This document shows, one piece after another, positions 53,617-61,969 of a DNA stretch of 64,000 nt. A model generated the notes under the pieces. It searched no databases. It had not been told where the DNA came from and saw only the letters and a list, made by a program, of their open reading frames with translations. Origin of the DNA: Chryseobacterium sp. 18061 (GTDB lineage Bacteria; Pseudomonadota; Gammaproteobacteria; Enterobacterales; Enterobacteriaceae); NCBI GenBank assembly GCA_902706205.1, contig CACSKA010000012.1, forward strand, positions 1-64,000, given 5' to 3'. Position numbers and translations under genes: made by a program. Numbering within the stretch: the first letter of the stretch is position 1; the number at the start of each line of letters is the position of its first letter.

Positions 53617-54765
53617 ATGAGTTTTATGTTGGCACTGCCGAAAATCAGCCTGCACGGCGCGGGCGCAATTACAGATATGGTTGAACTGGTGGCGGGGAAA
53701 CAGTGGGGTAAAGCGCTGATTGTCACCGACGGACAGCTGGTAAAAATGGGCCTGCTCGATTCCTTGTTTATCGCGCTGGATGCGCACCAGATGTCCTATC
53801 ACCTGTTCGATGACGTGTTCCCTAACCCGACGGAAGCGCTGGTGCAAAAAGGCTATCAGGCCTATCAGGACGCCAGTTGCGATTTCATTATCGCCTTTGG
53901 CGGCGGCAGCCCGATTGACACCGCCAAAGCAGTCAAAATTCTCACCGCCAACCCAGGCCCTTCCACAGACTATTCCGGCGTAGGCAAAGTGAAGAACCCC
54001 GGCGTGCCGCTGGTGGCGATTAACACTACAGCCGGAACCGCCGCCGAAATGACCAGCAACGCGGTGATCATCGACAGCGAGCGCCAGGTGAAAGAGGTCA
54101 TTATCGACCCGAATATCATCCCGGATATCGCCGTGGATGATGCCAGCGTGATGCTTGATATTCCGGCGTCCATCACGGCGGCAACCGGCATGGACGCGCT
54201 AACACACGCCGTTGAAGCCTTTGTTTCCGTGGGCGCGCATCCGTTGACCGACGCCAACGCGCTGGAAGCGATTCGTTTGATCACACTGTGGCTGCCAAAA
54301 GCGGTAGATGACGGGCATAATCTCGATGCGCTTGAACAGATGGCGTTCGGCCAGTATCTGGCAGGGATGGCATTCAACAGCGCCGGGCTGGGGCTGGTAC
54401 ATGCGCTGGCGCACCAGCCGGGCGCAACGCACAACCTACCACATGGGGTGTGCAACGCCATTCTGCTGCCAGTTATCGAAAACTTTAACCGTCCGAACGC
54501 CGTCGCCCGTTTCGCTCGCATAGCGCATGTTATGGGCGTCGATACCCAAGGCATGAGCGACGAAGCTGCGAGCATGGCAGCAATTCAGGCGATTCGGGAC
54601 CTGAGCACTCGCGTCGGCATTCCGTCTGGTTTCAGTCAACTCGGCGTCACGAAAGCCGACATTGAAGGCTGGCTGGACAAAGCCCTTGCCGACCCGTGCG
54701 CACCGTGTAACCCACGCACCGCCAGCCGCGACGACGTGCGCGAGCTGTATCTGGAGGCATTATGA
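53617..54765 (+). CDS. fucO: Iron-containing alcohol dehydrogenase, probable lactaldehyde reductase
   Basis: Group III alcohol dehydrogenase, 382 aa (E. coli FucO 382). Metal ligands Asp193, His197, His262 and His276 (GMDALTHAVEA; GLVHALAHQ; NLPHGV) and the nucleotide loop GGGSP (95-99) are intact. In the rha operon its natural job is to reduce L-lactaldehyde from RhaD to 1,2-propanediol. Sequence is about as close to E. coli YiaY as to FucO, so the symbol reflects context. The ATG at 53617 has AAGGAG upstream; its stop overlaps rhaM (ATGA). Confidence 0.85.
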   Translation: MSFMLALPKISLHGAGAITDMVELVAGKQWGKALIVTDGQLVKMGLLDSLFIALDAHQMSYHLFDDVFPNPTEALVQKGYQAYQDASCDFIIAFGGGSPIDTAKAVKILTANPGPSTDYSGVGKVKNPGVPLVAINTTAGTAAEMTSNAVIIDSERQVKEVIIDPNIIPDIAVDDASVMLDIPASITAATGMDALTHAVEAFVSVGAHPLTDANALEAIRLITLWLPKAVDDGHNLDALEQMAFGQYLAGMAFNSAGLGLVHALAHQPGATHNLPHGVCNAILLPVIENFNRPNAVARFARIAHVMGVDTQGMSDEAASMAAIQAIRDLSTRVGIPSGFSQLGVTKADIEGWLDKALADPCAPCNPRTASRDDVRELYLEAL

Positions 54766-55076
54766 TCCGTAAAGCGTTTGTCATGCAGGTTCACCCGCAT
54801 GCACACGAAGAATATGAACGTCGCCACAACCCGATCTGGCCCGAGCTGGAAGCGGTGCTGAAAGCCCATGGCGCACACCATTACGCCATTTATCTCGACA
54901 AGGCCCACAACCTGCTGTTTGCGACGGTCGAAATCGAGTCAGAAGAGCGCTGGAACGCTGTCGCCAGCACCGATGTGTGTCAGCGCTGGTGGAAATACAT
55001 GGGTGAAGTGATGCCATCGAATCCGGATCACAGCCCAGTGAGTGCGGAACTGAAAGAAGTGTTCTGGCTGGAATAA
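54762..55076 (+). CDS. rhaM: L-rhamnose mutarotase
   Basis: Interconverts rhamnose anomers so that RhaA receives the form it uses. The protein is 104 aa, the E. coli length. Catalytic His in ERRHNPIWPELE (about residue 22) and the conserved CQRWWKYM are present. Overlaps the reductase gene by 4 bp, so it is last in the rha operon; in E. coli it follows rhaD directly. Confidence 0.97.
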   Translation: MIRKAFVMQVHPHAHEEYERRHNPIWPELEAVLKAHGAHHYAIYLDKAHNLLFATVEIESEERWNAVASTDVCQRWWKYMGEVMPSNPDHSPVSAELKEVFWLE

Positions 55077-55087
55077 GCCCCTCTCTA

Positions 55088-55116
55088 AGCCCTGGCATCT
55101 ATATTCCAGGGCTTTC
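55088..55116 (+). terminator. Terminator after rhaM
   Basis: AGCCCTGG/CCAGGGCT with a 9-nt loop followed by a short TT-rich run, 11 bp past the rhaM stop. Confidence 0.75.
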
Positions 55117-55193
55117 AAACTTCCCTTTCCCGATAGTCAATTCTGTGATTAATCTCGCGCTGCGCGATTTCTCTATTATGTTATGTTTTTCAT

Positions 55194-55213
55194 TAACTGG
55201 CATATGCCAGTTA
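55194..55213. promoter_or_regulatory. 20-bp palindromic operator upstream of the glucosidase gene
   Basis: TAACTGGCATATGCCAGTTA is a perfect 20-bp palindrome 18 bp before the start codon. Its half-site ATGCCAGTTAC recurs as ATGCCAGTAAC at 57846-57855, upstream of the GntR gene, so both are probably bound by that regulator. A weak CRP-like TGTGATTAATCTCGCG lies at 55144. Confidence 0.65.
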
Positions 55214-55231
55214 CACATGGAGAACAAAGCA

Positions 55232-56545
55232 ATGGAAAGACTCAAAGTGGTCACGCTCGGCGGTGGCTCAAGCTATACGCCGGAATTAATCGACGGTTTT
55301 ATCAAAAGACATGCTGAATTCCCGGTCAGTGAATACTGGCTGGTGGATATTGAAGAGGGTCGCGCAAAACTGGAGATCGTCGGCGGGCTGGTACAGCGGA
55401 TGGTCAAAAAATCGGGTATCCCGATGACAGTCCATTTGACAACCAATCTGGATGAGAGCCTACAGAACGCGGATTTTGTTACCACTCAAATCCGTGTTGG
55501 GCAGCTTGATGCCCGTATTCAGGACGAAAAGATTCCGCTGCAATACGGTGTGCTGGGACAAGAAACGACGGGGCCAGGCGGATTTATGAAGGCCCAACGC
55601 ACCATTCCCGTTTTGCTCGATCTGTGCCGCAAAATGGAAAAGGTATGCCCTGACGCCTGGCTGATTAACTTCACCAATCCGGCCGGGATCGTGACCGAGG
55701 CTATCGAAAAATATAGCAGCATAAAATCATTGGGCATTTGCAGCGGTGCTAATAGCATGATGATGGATATTGCCAATACTTATGGCGTGGAACGCCAGGT
55801 CGTTTCCGCCCGGGTAATGGGGCTAAACCATCTTATTTTCGCCGATCGGATTACGCTCAACGGCGAAGATATAAGCGCTGATTTTATTGCGCGCCTGGCA
55901 GACGGCAGCGGTAAACACGCGCTAAAGAACGTGCCGGACTTAGGGTTACCCGCCGAATTTATTAAGGCACTGAATTTATATCCGCTGTCCTATCTGAAGT
56001 ATTTCTATCTTAACCGCGAAAGTGTGGCCAAAGAGATAGCCGAAATGCAGCAGGACGGCACACGTGGGGAGCGGTCTAAATCCATCGAAAAGCAGTTATT
56101 TTAGGAGTACAACAACCCCGACCTTGCAGATAAACCCAAGGCACTGGAAAGCCGCGGCGGTGCTTGGTATTCCGATACCGCCTGCTCCATCATCAGCTCA
56201 ATTTACAACGATAAAAAAGAAATTCACGTAGTGAATACGGTGAATAATGGCACCACGCGGGATCTCCCGAATGCCAGCGTGATTGAAACCAACGCGGTGA
56301 TTGATAAGCAAGGTGCGCACCCACTGACCTATGGCCCACTTCCGACGCCTGTCCGCGGCCTGATTCAAAGTGTGAAAGCCTATGAAGAACTCACCGTAGA
56401 GGCGGCCGTCACGGGCAACTATCATACGGCGCTGCTGGCGCTTGCGACACATCCTCTGATGCCCTCGGTCGATATTGCAGAGAAAATCCTCCAGGACTAC
56501 CTGGCAGCTAACCGCCATTATCTGCCTCAATATCAATCAAGATAA
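55232..56545 (+). pseudogene. Family-4 6-phospho-beta-glucosidase, interrupted by an amber codon
   Basis: The frame encodes a GH4 enzyme of 437 positions with NAD motif VTLGGGSSYTPELIDG, metal ligands Cys170 and His200 (GICSGAN; MGLNHL), and after the break the family motif ESRGGAWYSD. Codon 291 is TAG (56102-56104); the frame then continues open to TAA at 56543-56545 without length change. Related enzymes have Glu here (LF-E-x-Y), so a GAG to TAG change is likely. The 290-residue product would lack the RGG region. Start at 55232 follows GGAG. It could still be read in an amber-suppressing host or reflect a sequencing error. Confidence 0.88.
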
Positions 56546-56574
56546 TGGGCCTGATCCGATTCAAGGATAACGTC

Positions 56575-57828
56575 ATGATAAAATTTCTGGAGAGTCGTAT
56601 TGTCCCGATATTAATTAAAGTCGGAGAGAATACTATTCTGGTTGCCGTGCGCAACGGGATTGCCTTTACCTTACCGTTTATCATTGCAGGAAGTATTTTC
56701 TTAATTATCGCTAATCTGCCTGTACCAGGCTGGAGTGAACTGCTGGGCGATTTTGGCAGTGAATTGAGCGTCCCCGTGGCGGTCACCTTTGGCGCAATAG
56801 GGCTTATTGCGGCGATGGGGATTAGCTACAACCTGGCGAAGCAGTTAAATCTGGATGGGTTAAGCTGTTGCTGTATCACGGTGGCGGTTTTTTTAATGGC
56901 ACAACTGGATGACGCCGGGCATATCAGTACCGAGCATTTCGGCGCTTCGGGGCTTTTTTCGGCCATCATTCTGTCGATATTTACGGTCTATGTGGTCCGT
57001 TTTTTTATTCGGCACAATATTTATATCAAACTGCCGGACAGCGTGCCTTCTGCCGTATTGCAATCCTTTGTCAGCCTGATCCCGGCGACCGTGTGTCTGG
57101 CGCTGGTGTGGTTTGTCAGGGTTATCCTCAACTTTGACATCAATGCGTTTTTCACACTATTACTGAGCCCTCTTGTCATCGGACTGGACACGTTGCCAGG
57201 CATGTTGTTACTGGTTTTATTAATTTCCCTGCTGTGGTTTTGCGGCATTCATGGAACCAATGTGTTGTCAGGGATCACCAGCCCGATATTTTTGAAATTT
57301 ATCGCGGAAAATACTGAAGCCTTCGTGAATCATCAGCCTGTCCCGCATATTACCGCCGAAGGGTTTTACACCTTCTTTATTTGCGCGGGTGGATCGGGTG
57401 CGACCATGGGCCTAGTGCTGGCGATGATGTTATCCCGCAGCCGTTATTACCGTTCGCTTGGAAAGATGTCATTTGCTCCGGCTATTTTTTGCATTAACGA
57501 GCCGGTCATTTTCGGTGTGCCGGTGGTACTCAATCCGCTAATGATGCTGCCGTTAATCGCCACGCCGCTGGTGCTGTGTACTTGCTCTTATCTGCTGATG
57601 GACCTGAATATTATTGGCCGACCGGTGTTTCAGATCCCCTGGACGATGCCGCCTGTCCTGAACGCGTATTTCGCCACTGCAGGCAATATCCCGGCCGCTA
57701 TCTGGTCTGGCTGTATGGTCATTATCTCGACGGTGATTTACTACCCCTTCTTCAAAATGATGGAGCGTACACAACTGCTAAAAGAGGCTGAAGAGCGCGT
57801 CAGCCTGCACGCAGCCACCCACCCGTAA
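56575..57828 (+). CDS. PTS EIIC, lactose/cellobiose family
   Basis: Membrane channel of a beta-glucoside or chitobiose-type PTS, 417 aa, about ten hydrophobic segments. ChbC/CelB-family blocks: FALPFIIAGS-like FTLPFIIAGS near the N-terminus, WFCGIHGTNVLSG and FCINEPVIFGVPVVLNP. ATG at 56575 has AAGGA 7 nt upstream; an earlier ATG at 56545 overlaps the glucosidase stop and is possible. No EIIA or EIIB gene lies nearby, so phosphate must come from proteins encoded elsewhere (for example ChbA/ChbB). Confidence 0.9.
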   Translation: MIKFLESRIVPILIKVGENTILVAVRNGIAFTLPFIIAGSIFLIIANLPVPGWSELLGDFGSELSVPVAVTFGAIGLIAAMGISYNLAKQLNLDGLSCCCITVAVFLMAQLDDAGHISTEHFGASGLFSAIILSIFTVYVVRFFIRHNIYIKLPDSVPSAVLQSFVSLIPATVCLALVWFVRVILNFDINAFFTLLLSPLVIGLDTLPGMLLLVLLISLLWFCGIHGTNVLSGITSPIFLKFIAENTEAFVNHQPVPHITAEGFYTFFICAGGSGATMGLVLAMMLSRSRYYRSLGKMSFAPAIFCINEPVIFGVPVVLNPLMMLPLIATPLVLCTCSYLLMDLNIIGRPVFQIPWTMPPVLNAYFATAGNIPAAIWSGCMVIISTVIYYPFFKMMERTQLLKEAEERVSLHAATHP

Positions 57829-57839
57829 GGCCTGCGGAT

Positions 57840-57875
57840 GACAGATGCCAGTAACATGTTACACTGACATCTGTC
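57840..57875. promoter_or_regulatory. 36-bp inverted repeat upstream of the GntR gene
   Basis: GACAGATG (57840-57847) pairs with CATCTGTC (57868-57875), and GTAACATGTTAC (57851-57862) is a perfect palindrome at the centre. Half-site ATGCCAGTAAC matches that of the palindrome at 55194. It fits an autoregulatory operator; as RNA it could also end the EIIC transcript, though the following CGTTTTCC is a weak tract. Confidence 0.65.
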
Positions 57876-57898
57876 GTTTTCCGGGAACCAACCAGACC

Positions 57899-58627
57899 AT
57901 GGTCGCTCGTTATATTGAAATAAAAAACAGTATTAAAGAGGCAATCCAGCAGCAACACTACCTGCCCGGCAGTAAAATCCCCTCAGAAAGAGAACTGGCC
58001 ACCCGCTATAACGTCACCCGCGTCACACTCCAGAAAGCAATGCATGTGCTAGAACAGGAAGGGTTTATTGAGCGCATTCATGGGAAGGGCATGTTTGTCT
58101 CTGGCGCGATAGCGGATAATGTTTTTCTGCTCAATAATGGTGCCAGTGATTCGATTCTTGGGTTTTCCCGCGAGTTTGGCCAACAGGCAAAAATCACCAG
58201 CCGGCTTGTCAGCCAGAATATCATTCCCGCCCCAGCAAGCGTCGCGCAGGCGTTGAATTTGGCACAAGACCAACCGGTTCATGCCATCCGTCGCGTGCGT
58301 TACATTGATAATGAGCCGGTGCTGGTCGAAGATTCATGGGTCATTTGCGCCGTGATCGCGACTATCCCTGATGTCGTGCTCGATAAGGGCTCGCTTTATG
58401 AATACATTGAGCGCGTCACTGCCAAGAAAATTAAATTCTACAATTCGGTTATTGAAGCCGACTTATTTGATGAAACCTTCACGGCTTTATTGTCAGTCGC
58501 CCCTGGCACGCCAATGCTCAAGGTCACTGGCATCACCAAACTCGACGATGGCACCCCATTTAACTACTCGTGTAGCTATAACCGGGCGGATAAATTCAAA
58601 ATTAAGAATAACTGGGTTGGAAACTAA
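57899..58627 (+). CDS. GntR-family regulator with UTRA domain
   Basis: Likely local repressor of the module. The protein is 242 aa from the ATG at 57899 (an ATG at 57845 lies inside the inverted repeat and is less likely; no strong ribosome site for either). N-terminal winged helix with IPSERELATRYNVTRVTLQKAM (about residues 25-46) and HGKGMFV, then a UTRA effector domain (about 80-235) that in HutC/FarR-type proteins binds sugar phosphates. Inducer is probably a phosphorylated beta-glucoside. Confidence 0.88.
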   Translation: MVARYIEIKNSIKEAIQQQHYLPGSKIPSERELATRYNVTRVTLQKAMHVLEQEGFIERIHGKGMFVSGAIADNVFLLNNGASDSILGFSREFGQQAKITSRLVSQNIIPAPASVAQALNLAQDQPVHAIRRVRYIDNEPVLVEDSWVICAVIATIPDVVLDKGSLYEYIERVTAKKIKFYNSVIEADLFDETFTALLSVAPGTPMLKVTGITKLDDGTPFNYSCSYNRADKFKIKNNWVGN

Positions 58628-58650
58628 AAAGCGCCTGAGATCAGGCGCTT
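58626..58650. terminator. Bidirectional terminator between the GntR and porin genes
   Basis: AAGCGCCTGA/TCAGGCGCTT, perfect 10-bp stem with a 2-bp centre; on the minus strand it is followed by TTTTTAG. Confidence 0.85.
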
Positions 58651-58666
58651 GATGGCGATAAACAAC

Positions 58667-60034
58667 TTAGAAGAAGTATTTAAACCGCACGCGGCCACCG
58701 TAACGATCGTCATCACTGCCGATATCGTTATCCCCTTGCAGTTTCGACCAGTAGGCCCCAAGGTAGATATTAAAGTTCTGCATATTCATAACATTTGGGA
58801 TCTGATACGAGGCATGAATGGTGTGAATATCATAGGTGCCAGCTTCATCAATCCAGCAGTCGTCATCACAGATGACACCGGAATATTCGTCAATCTTGTT
58901 ATGCGCATAGATGTAGCCCAATTCGAATCGATGCCATAAGGCATTCACCCCGGCGCTGAAATCTTTTTCATCGGAAGCATCGAGATAAGCGGTATTAAGA
59001 TTAAATACCACGCCATCATCTGGATCATTCTTCAGGCCGTTCCAGGTCATGGTCATGCCATAGCCGGTCCGGCTGGACTGGTCGACAAACTGACCGTCAG
59101 TATCGTAATAGCCGTAGGCATTATTGACCAGGTTACTTTCCATTGCTGCCGCCATGGAAAATGCGCCTTCAGACCAAGAGACAACCGGGCGCAGATAAGC
59201 CACGTTCTTCTCTTGCTCCATATCGCGGCCGTGATACTGCGTGTCGGAAAATAGCGCAGTACCGTCTTCAAGCAGGGTGTTCAGTTCGAAATACCAATTA
59301 TCAATCTGTTTGCTCATCAGGAAGTTGCCGCCGGAGTCCGAACGACCACGCCCTTCTTTCATCATGTAAATATACCCATGACCGTCGTCATACAGATCGT
59401 TGGCGGTATTTCCGGAGTGCTCAACAAACGTATCCTGATTTAACGGGAACATATCGTAGGCTTCGAAGCGGCCGACTTTAATTTTCCAGTCATTTTCACG
59501 ACCAAAGAAGAAGACGGCATCATCGAGATCCATGGAACCGGTCATATCGGCCAACGGTTGGGCACTAAAACCGGCAAAATAACCGTTATCCAGTTTTCTC
59601 ATTCCATCAAGGCCTAACAGGATACGGCCATTTAAATCCCAGCGTTCATTACTGTCATCACTATTCGAAATTAAAGCACCCTTGCGGCTTTCTGCGTCCA
59701 TATTGAATTCGACGTCACCGTAAATTTTCAGGTCACCATAACCGGAAAGCGATAATGCAGGGCTGGCGGTATTTTTTGCGGTTTCCGTTGCTGGGGTCTC
59801 GCTTTTCACCACCACGCGTTCCTGTACCTCTTTGATCTCCTTGCGGTCTGTGGTTTGCTGGGCTTTCAATACCTGGACTTCTTGCTCTGCTTTTTCAGCC
59901 CGGTTTTCAGCAGAAACAAGTCGGTCTTCAAGCAGTTGAAGACGTTGTTCAACGGAGAGCGGGGTTGATTTTGCCGTAGCCGAATTTGCCACCAATAAGC
60001 ATCCGATAGCAACTGCGATTGCCGTTCTTTTCAT
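58667..60034 (-). CDS. Outer-membrane carbohydrate porin (glycoporin)
   Basis: Sugar-uptake porin of the LamB/RafY-like group, 455 aa. Signal peptide MKRTAIAVAIGCLLVANSATA, a charged coiled coil (about residues 26-75, LEDRLVSAENRAEKAEQEVQ) as in BglH/ScrY-type porins, then a barrel from about residue 95 (LSLSGYGDLKIYG) ending in the C-terminal Phe of FKYFF. The ATG at 60034 has AAGGAA 8 nt upstream; an ATG two codons earlier is too close to it. It probably lets beta-glucosides reach the PTS; it converges on the GntR gene. Confidence 0.85.
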   Translation of the reverse strand: MKRTAIAVAIGCLLVANSATAKSTPLSVEQRLQLLEDRLVSAENRAEKAEQEVQVLKAQQTTDRKEIKEVQERVVVKSETPATETAKNTASPALSLSGYGDLKIYGDVEFNMDAESRKGALISNSDDSNERWDLNGRILLGLDGMRKLDNGYFAGFSAQPLADMTGSMDLDDAVFFFGRENDWKIKVGRFEAYDMFPLNQDTFVEHSGNTANDLYDDGHGYIYMMKEGRGRSDSGGNFLMSKQIDNWYFELNTLLEDGTALFSDTQYHGRDMEQEKNVAYLRPVVSWSEGAFSMAAAMESNLVNNAYGYYDTDGQFVDQSSRTGYGMTMTWNGLKNDPDDGVVFNLNTAYLDASDEKDFSAGVNALWHRFELGYIYAHNKIDEYSGVICDDDCWIDEAGTYDIHTIHASYQIPNVMNMQNFNIYLGAYWSKLQGDNDIGSDDDRYGGRVRFKYFF

Positions 60035-60243
60035 ATACATCGTTCCTTGAGAAAATAATAAGGCGGGTATATCTTTCCGCCATGAATATATAGCTGCGAT
60101 TGATTGTTTATATTTATAATTTATCGATTCAAGTAAATAACCTGCCTTCATTCAGCTTGATTTCATTCAGAAACCCGCTGAATACAACAGATAAGAGATA
60201 ATATTATTTAGTGCGGAAAGGCGATAATAAAAAGAGGCAACAA

Positions 60244-60259
60244 CGTGAGCGAGATAACA
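60244..60259. promoter_or_regulatory. Weak CRP-like site upstream of the porin gene
   Basis: CGTGAGCGAGATAACA matches TGTGA-N6-TCACA at 8 of 10 core positions, about 210 bp from the porin start. The intervening DNA is very AT-rich and holds the porin promoter, which I cannot place exactly. Confidence 0.3.
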
Positions 60260-60299
60260 TCCATTATTTTAAATCATATAATAAACGAATTAATTAAGC

Positions 60300-60330
60300 G
60301 AAAAACCGCCCCCATTATTGAGGACGGTTA
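60300..60330 (-). terminator. Terminator of the XRE regulator gene
   Basis: On the minus strand ACCGTCCTCA and GGGGGCGGT pair imperfectly (mismatched centre) and TTTTTCGC follows, just past the stop at 60334. Confidence 0.75.
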
Positions 60331-60333
60331 TAG

Positions 60334-60882
60334 TTAATTCTGTTCTGCGACCAGGATGGCTTGGGTATCGTCTTCAAGTGCTTTGAATACATGCTCCTGA
60401 TCGGCGGGATAACAAATGTAATCCCCTTCGCCTAATTCTTCTGGCGCTTCCGTTAACCCCACCAACGCCCGGCCCTGAGTCACAATAATATGCTCAACGG
60501 AACCCGGCGGATGCGGTTGAGAAATGCGGTCTGCGCCCGGCTGAGTCATTAACAAATAAATGTCACGACGCGCACCTGGCGGGCAGGCGGCAAGTAAAAT
60601 GGCCTGATAGTTGGCCTGCTCGGCCACCACTTTGGTACCTTCACCGCGGCGAAGTACTTGGGTGGTTGACGCCTGCGGCTCCAGCAGTCGGACGAAAGGA
60701 ATATCCAGCGCCACACACAGCGACCACAGGGTTTCCAGGCTAGGATTACCGTTGCCTGCTTCCAGCTGCGACAGCGTCGACTTGGCTATCCCGGCACGGC
60801 GGGCAATTTCGGCCAATGAAAGCCCGGTGCGCTGGCGTTCGCGCACCAGACTGCGGGAGATCACGCTGATTGGCTGTGTCAT
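60334..60882 (-). CDS. XRE-family regulator with cupin domain
   Basis: The protein is 182 aa. N-terminal helix-turn-helix (about residues 10-65, LSLAEIARRAGIAKSTLSQLE) and a C-terminal cupin fold (about 105-180, PHPPGSVEHIIVTQGRALVGL). Such HTH-cupin proteins often sit beside azlCD export genes and control them; here it is divergent from azlC with an inverted repeat between. Effector unknown, perhaps a branched-chain amino acid. Confidence 0.85.
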   Translation of the reverse strand: MTQPISVISRSLVRERQRTGLSLAEIARRAGIAKSTLSQLEAGNGNPSLETLWSLCVALDIPFVRLLEPQASTTQVLRRGEGTKVVAEQANYQAILLAACPPGARRDIYLLMTQPGADRISQPHPPGSVEHIIVTQGRALVGLTEAPEELGEGDYICYPADQEHVFKALEDDTQAILVAEQN

Positions 60883-60903
60883 ACACGGCTCCGTGTTTTA
60901 TAA

Positions 60904-60969
60904 ATCGAACGAATCGTTCATCTTGTAAATCAACTCAACAGCGTTCATTATAATGAAAATTCGTTCGAT
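60904..60969. promoter_or_regulatory. Inverted 11-mers between the XRE gene and azlC
   Basis: ATCGAACGAAT (60904-60914) and its exact reverse complement ATTCGTTCGAT (60959-60969) flank a 44-bp AT-rich segment containing both promoters; the left copy also extends as GAACGAATCGTTC. Likely binding sites of the XRE regulator. Confidence 0.6.
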
Positions 60970-60983
60970 ATGGCTAAATTTCT

Positions 60984-61646
60984 ATGTTCCGACGTCACCT
61001 CGCTTGCCTGAAAAGCGACACCATTAAAGCAATTCTTCTGGTCGACCTGGCGGTTGGCGTAGTCGGGGTTTCCTATGGCTCGCTGGCGATGTCATGGGGC
61101 TTTCCACTGTGGGTACCGTTGGCGCTATCGACGCTGGTGCTGGCCGGAGCCTCTGAATTTATGTTCCTCGGGATTATTGTCAGCGGTGGCAATCCACTGG
61201 CGGCCGCCGTCGCGGGTTTACTGGTCAACGCCCGTCATATTCCCTTCGGCGTCGCGGTGCGTAACCTGGTCGGCAAGCGCGCCATCGGCCTGCTTGGCTG
61301 CCATGTCATGAACGACGAAAGTGTGGTGTTTGGCATGTCACAACCGACGCCCGAACAACGTAAAGCCGCTTATTGGCTGTGCGGCTGCGGCGTAGCAATC
61401 CTCTGGCCACTCGGCGTGTTGTTGGGCAGCGGCGTAGGCAAATTGCTGCCGTCCCCTGAAACCATCGGCCTCGATGCAGTGTTCCCGGCCATCCTCGTGG
61501 CGCTGGTGATCCCGGCCTTTAAACATCGCACCACGCTAATCCGCGCGATGAGCGGTGCAGCACTGTCGTTAGCCGCTGTGCCGTTTACACCCGCAGGCGT
61601 GCCGGTACTGTTGTCGCTGCTGGGCCTGTTTGCGAGGAAAAAATGA
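60984..61646 (+). CDS. azlC: AzlC-family amino-acid exporter, large subunit
   Basis: Inner-membrane protein of the AzlC/YgaZ family, 220 aa, with five to six hydrophobic segments and the family region GVVGVSYGSLAMSWGF. Together with the small AzlD subunit it should export branched-chain amino acids or analogues, as YgaZH does for valine. Weak ribosome site before the ATG at 60984. Overlaps azlD by 4 bp. Confidence 0.85.
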   Translation: MFRRHLACLKSDTIKAILLVDLAVGVVGVSYGSLAMSWGFPLWVPLALSTLVLAGASEFMFLGIIVSGGNPLAAAVAGLLVNARHIPFGVAVRNLVGKRAIGLLGCHVMNDESVVFGMSQPTPEQRKAAYWLCGCGVAILWPLGVLLGSGVGKLLPSPETIGLDAVFPAILVALVIPAFKHRTTLIRAMSGAALSLAAVPFTPAGVPVLLSLLGLFARKK

Positions 61647-61969
61647 TGGGCGAGACATTATGGATTATTGCGGGTATCGCAGTGTTGTCCGTCGGCACGT
61701 ATTTGATGCGCTTTGGTGGCACCAAACTCGGCAATAAACTGGCGCTGTCCGAGCGTTCGCAGGCGATACTCAACGACGCCGCGACGACCTTACTGTTTGC
61801 CGTCGCGCTGGCGGCAACGTTCTTCGAAGGCAGCCATTTTGCCGGTAGCGCGCGCGTCCTCGGCGTGGCGGTGGCAGTGTTTCTCGCCTGGCGCAAAATG
61901 CCGCTTATCGTGGTGATTTTATCCGCGGCGGTGGTCACCGCACTGCTGCGCTACTTCGGTCTGCACTAA
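61643..61969 (+). CDS. azlD: AzlD-family amino-acid exporter, small subunit
   Basis: The protein is 108 aa with three to four hydrophobic segments (about residues 5-20, 45-62, 70-82 and 88-104) and the AzlD motif TYLMRFGG. Start ATG at 61643 overlaps the azlC stop; a second ATG follows directly and either could be used. Partner of the preceding gene. Confidence 0.85.
   Translation: MMGETLWIIAGIAVLSVGTYLMRFGGTKLGNKLALSERSQAILNDAATTLLFAVALAATFFEGSHFAGSARVLGVAVAVFLAWRKMPLIVVILSAAVVTALLRYFGLH

Noticed and set aside
55145..55231. 29-residue N-terminal extension of the glucosidase frame
   Set aside because: Contains the 20-bp palindromic operator; GGAG before the ATG at 55232 and the NAD motif position support the later start.
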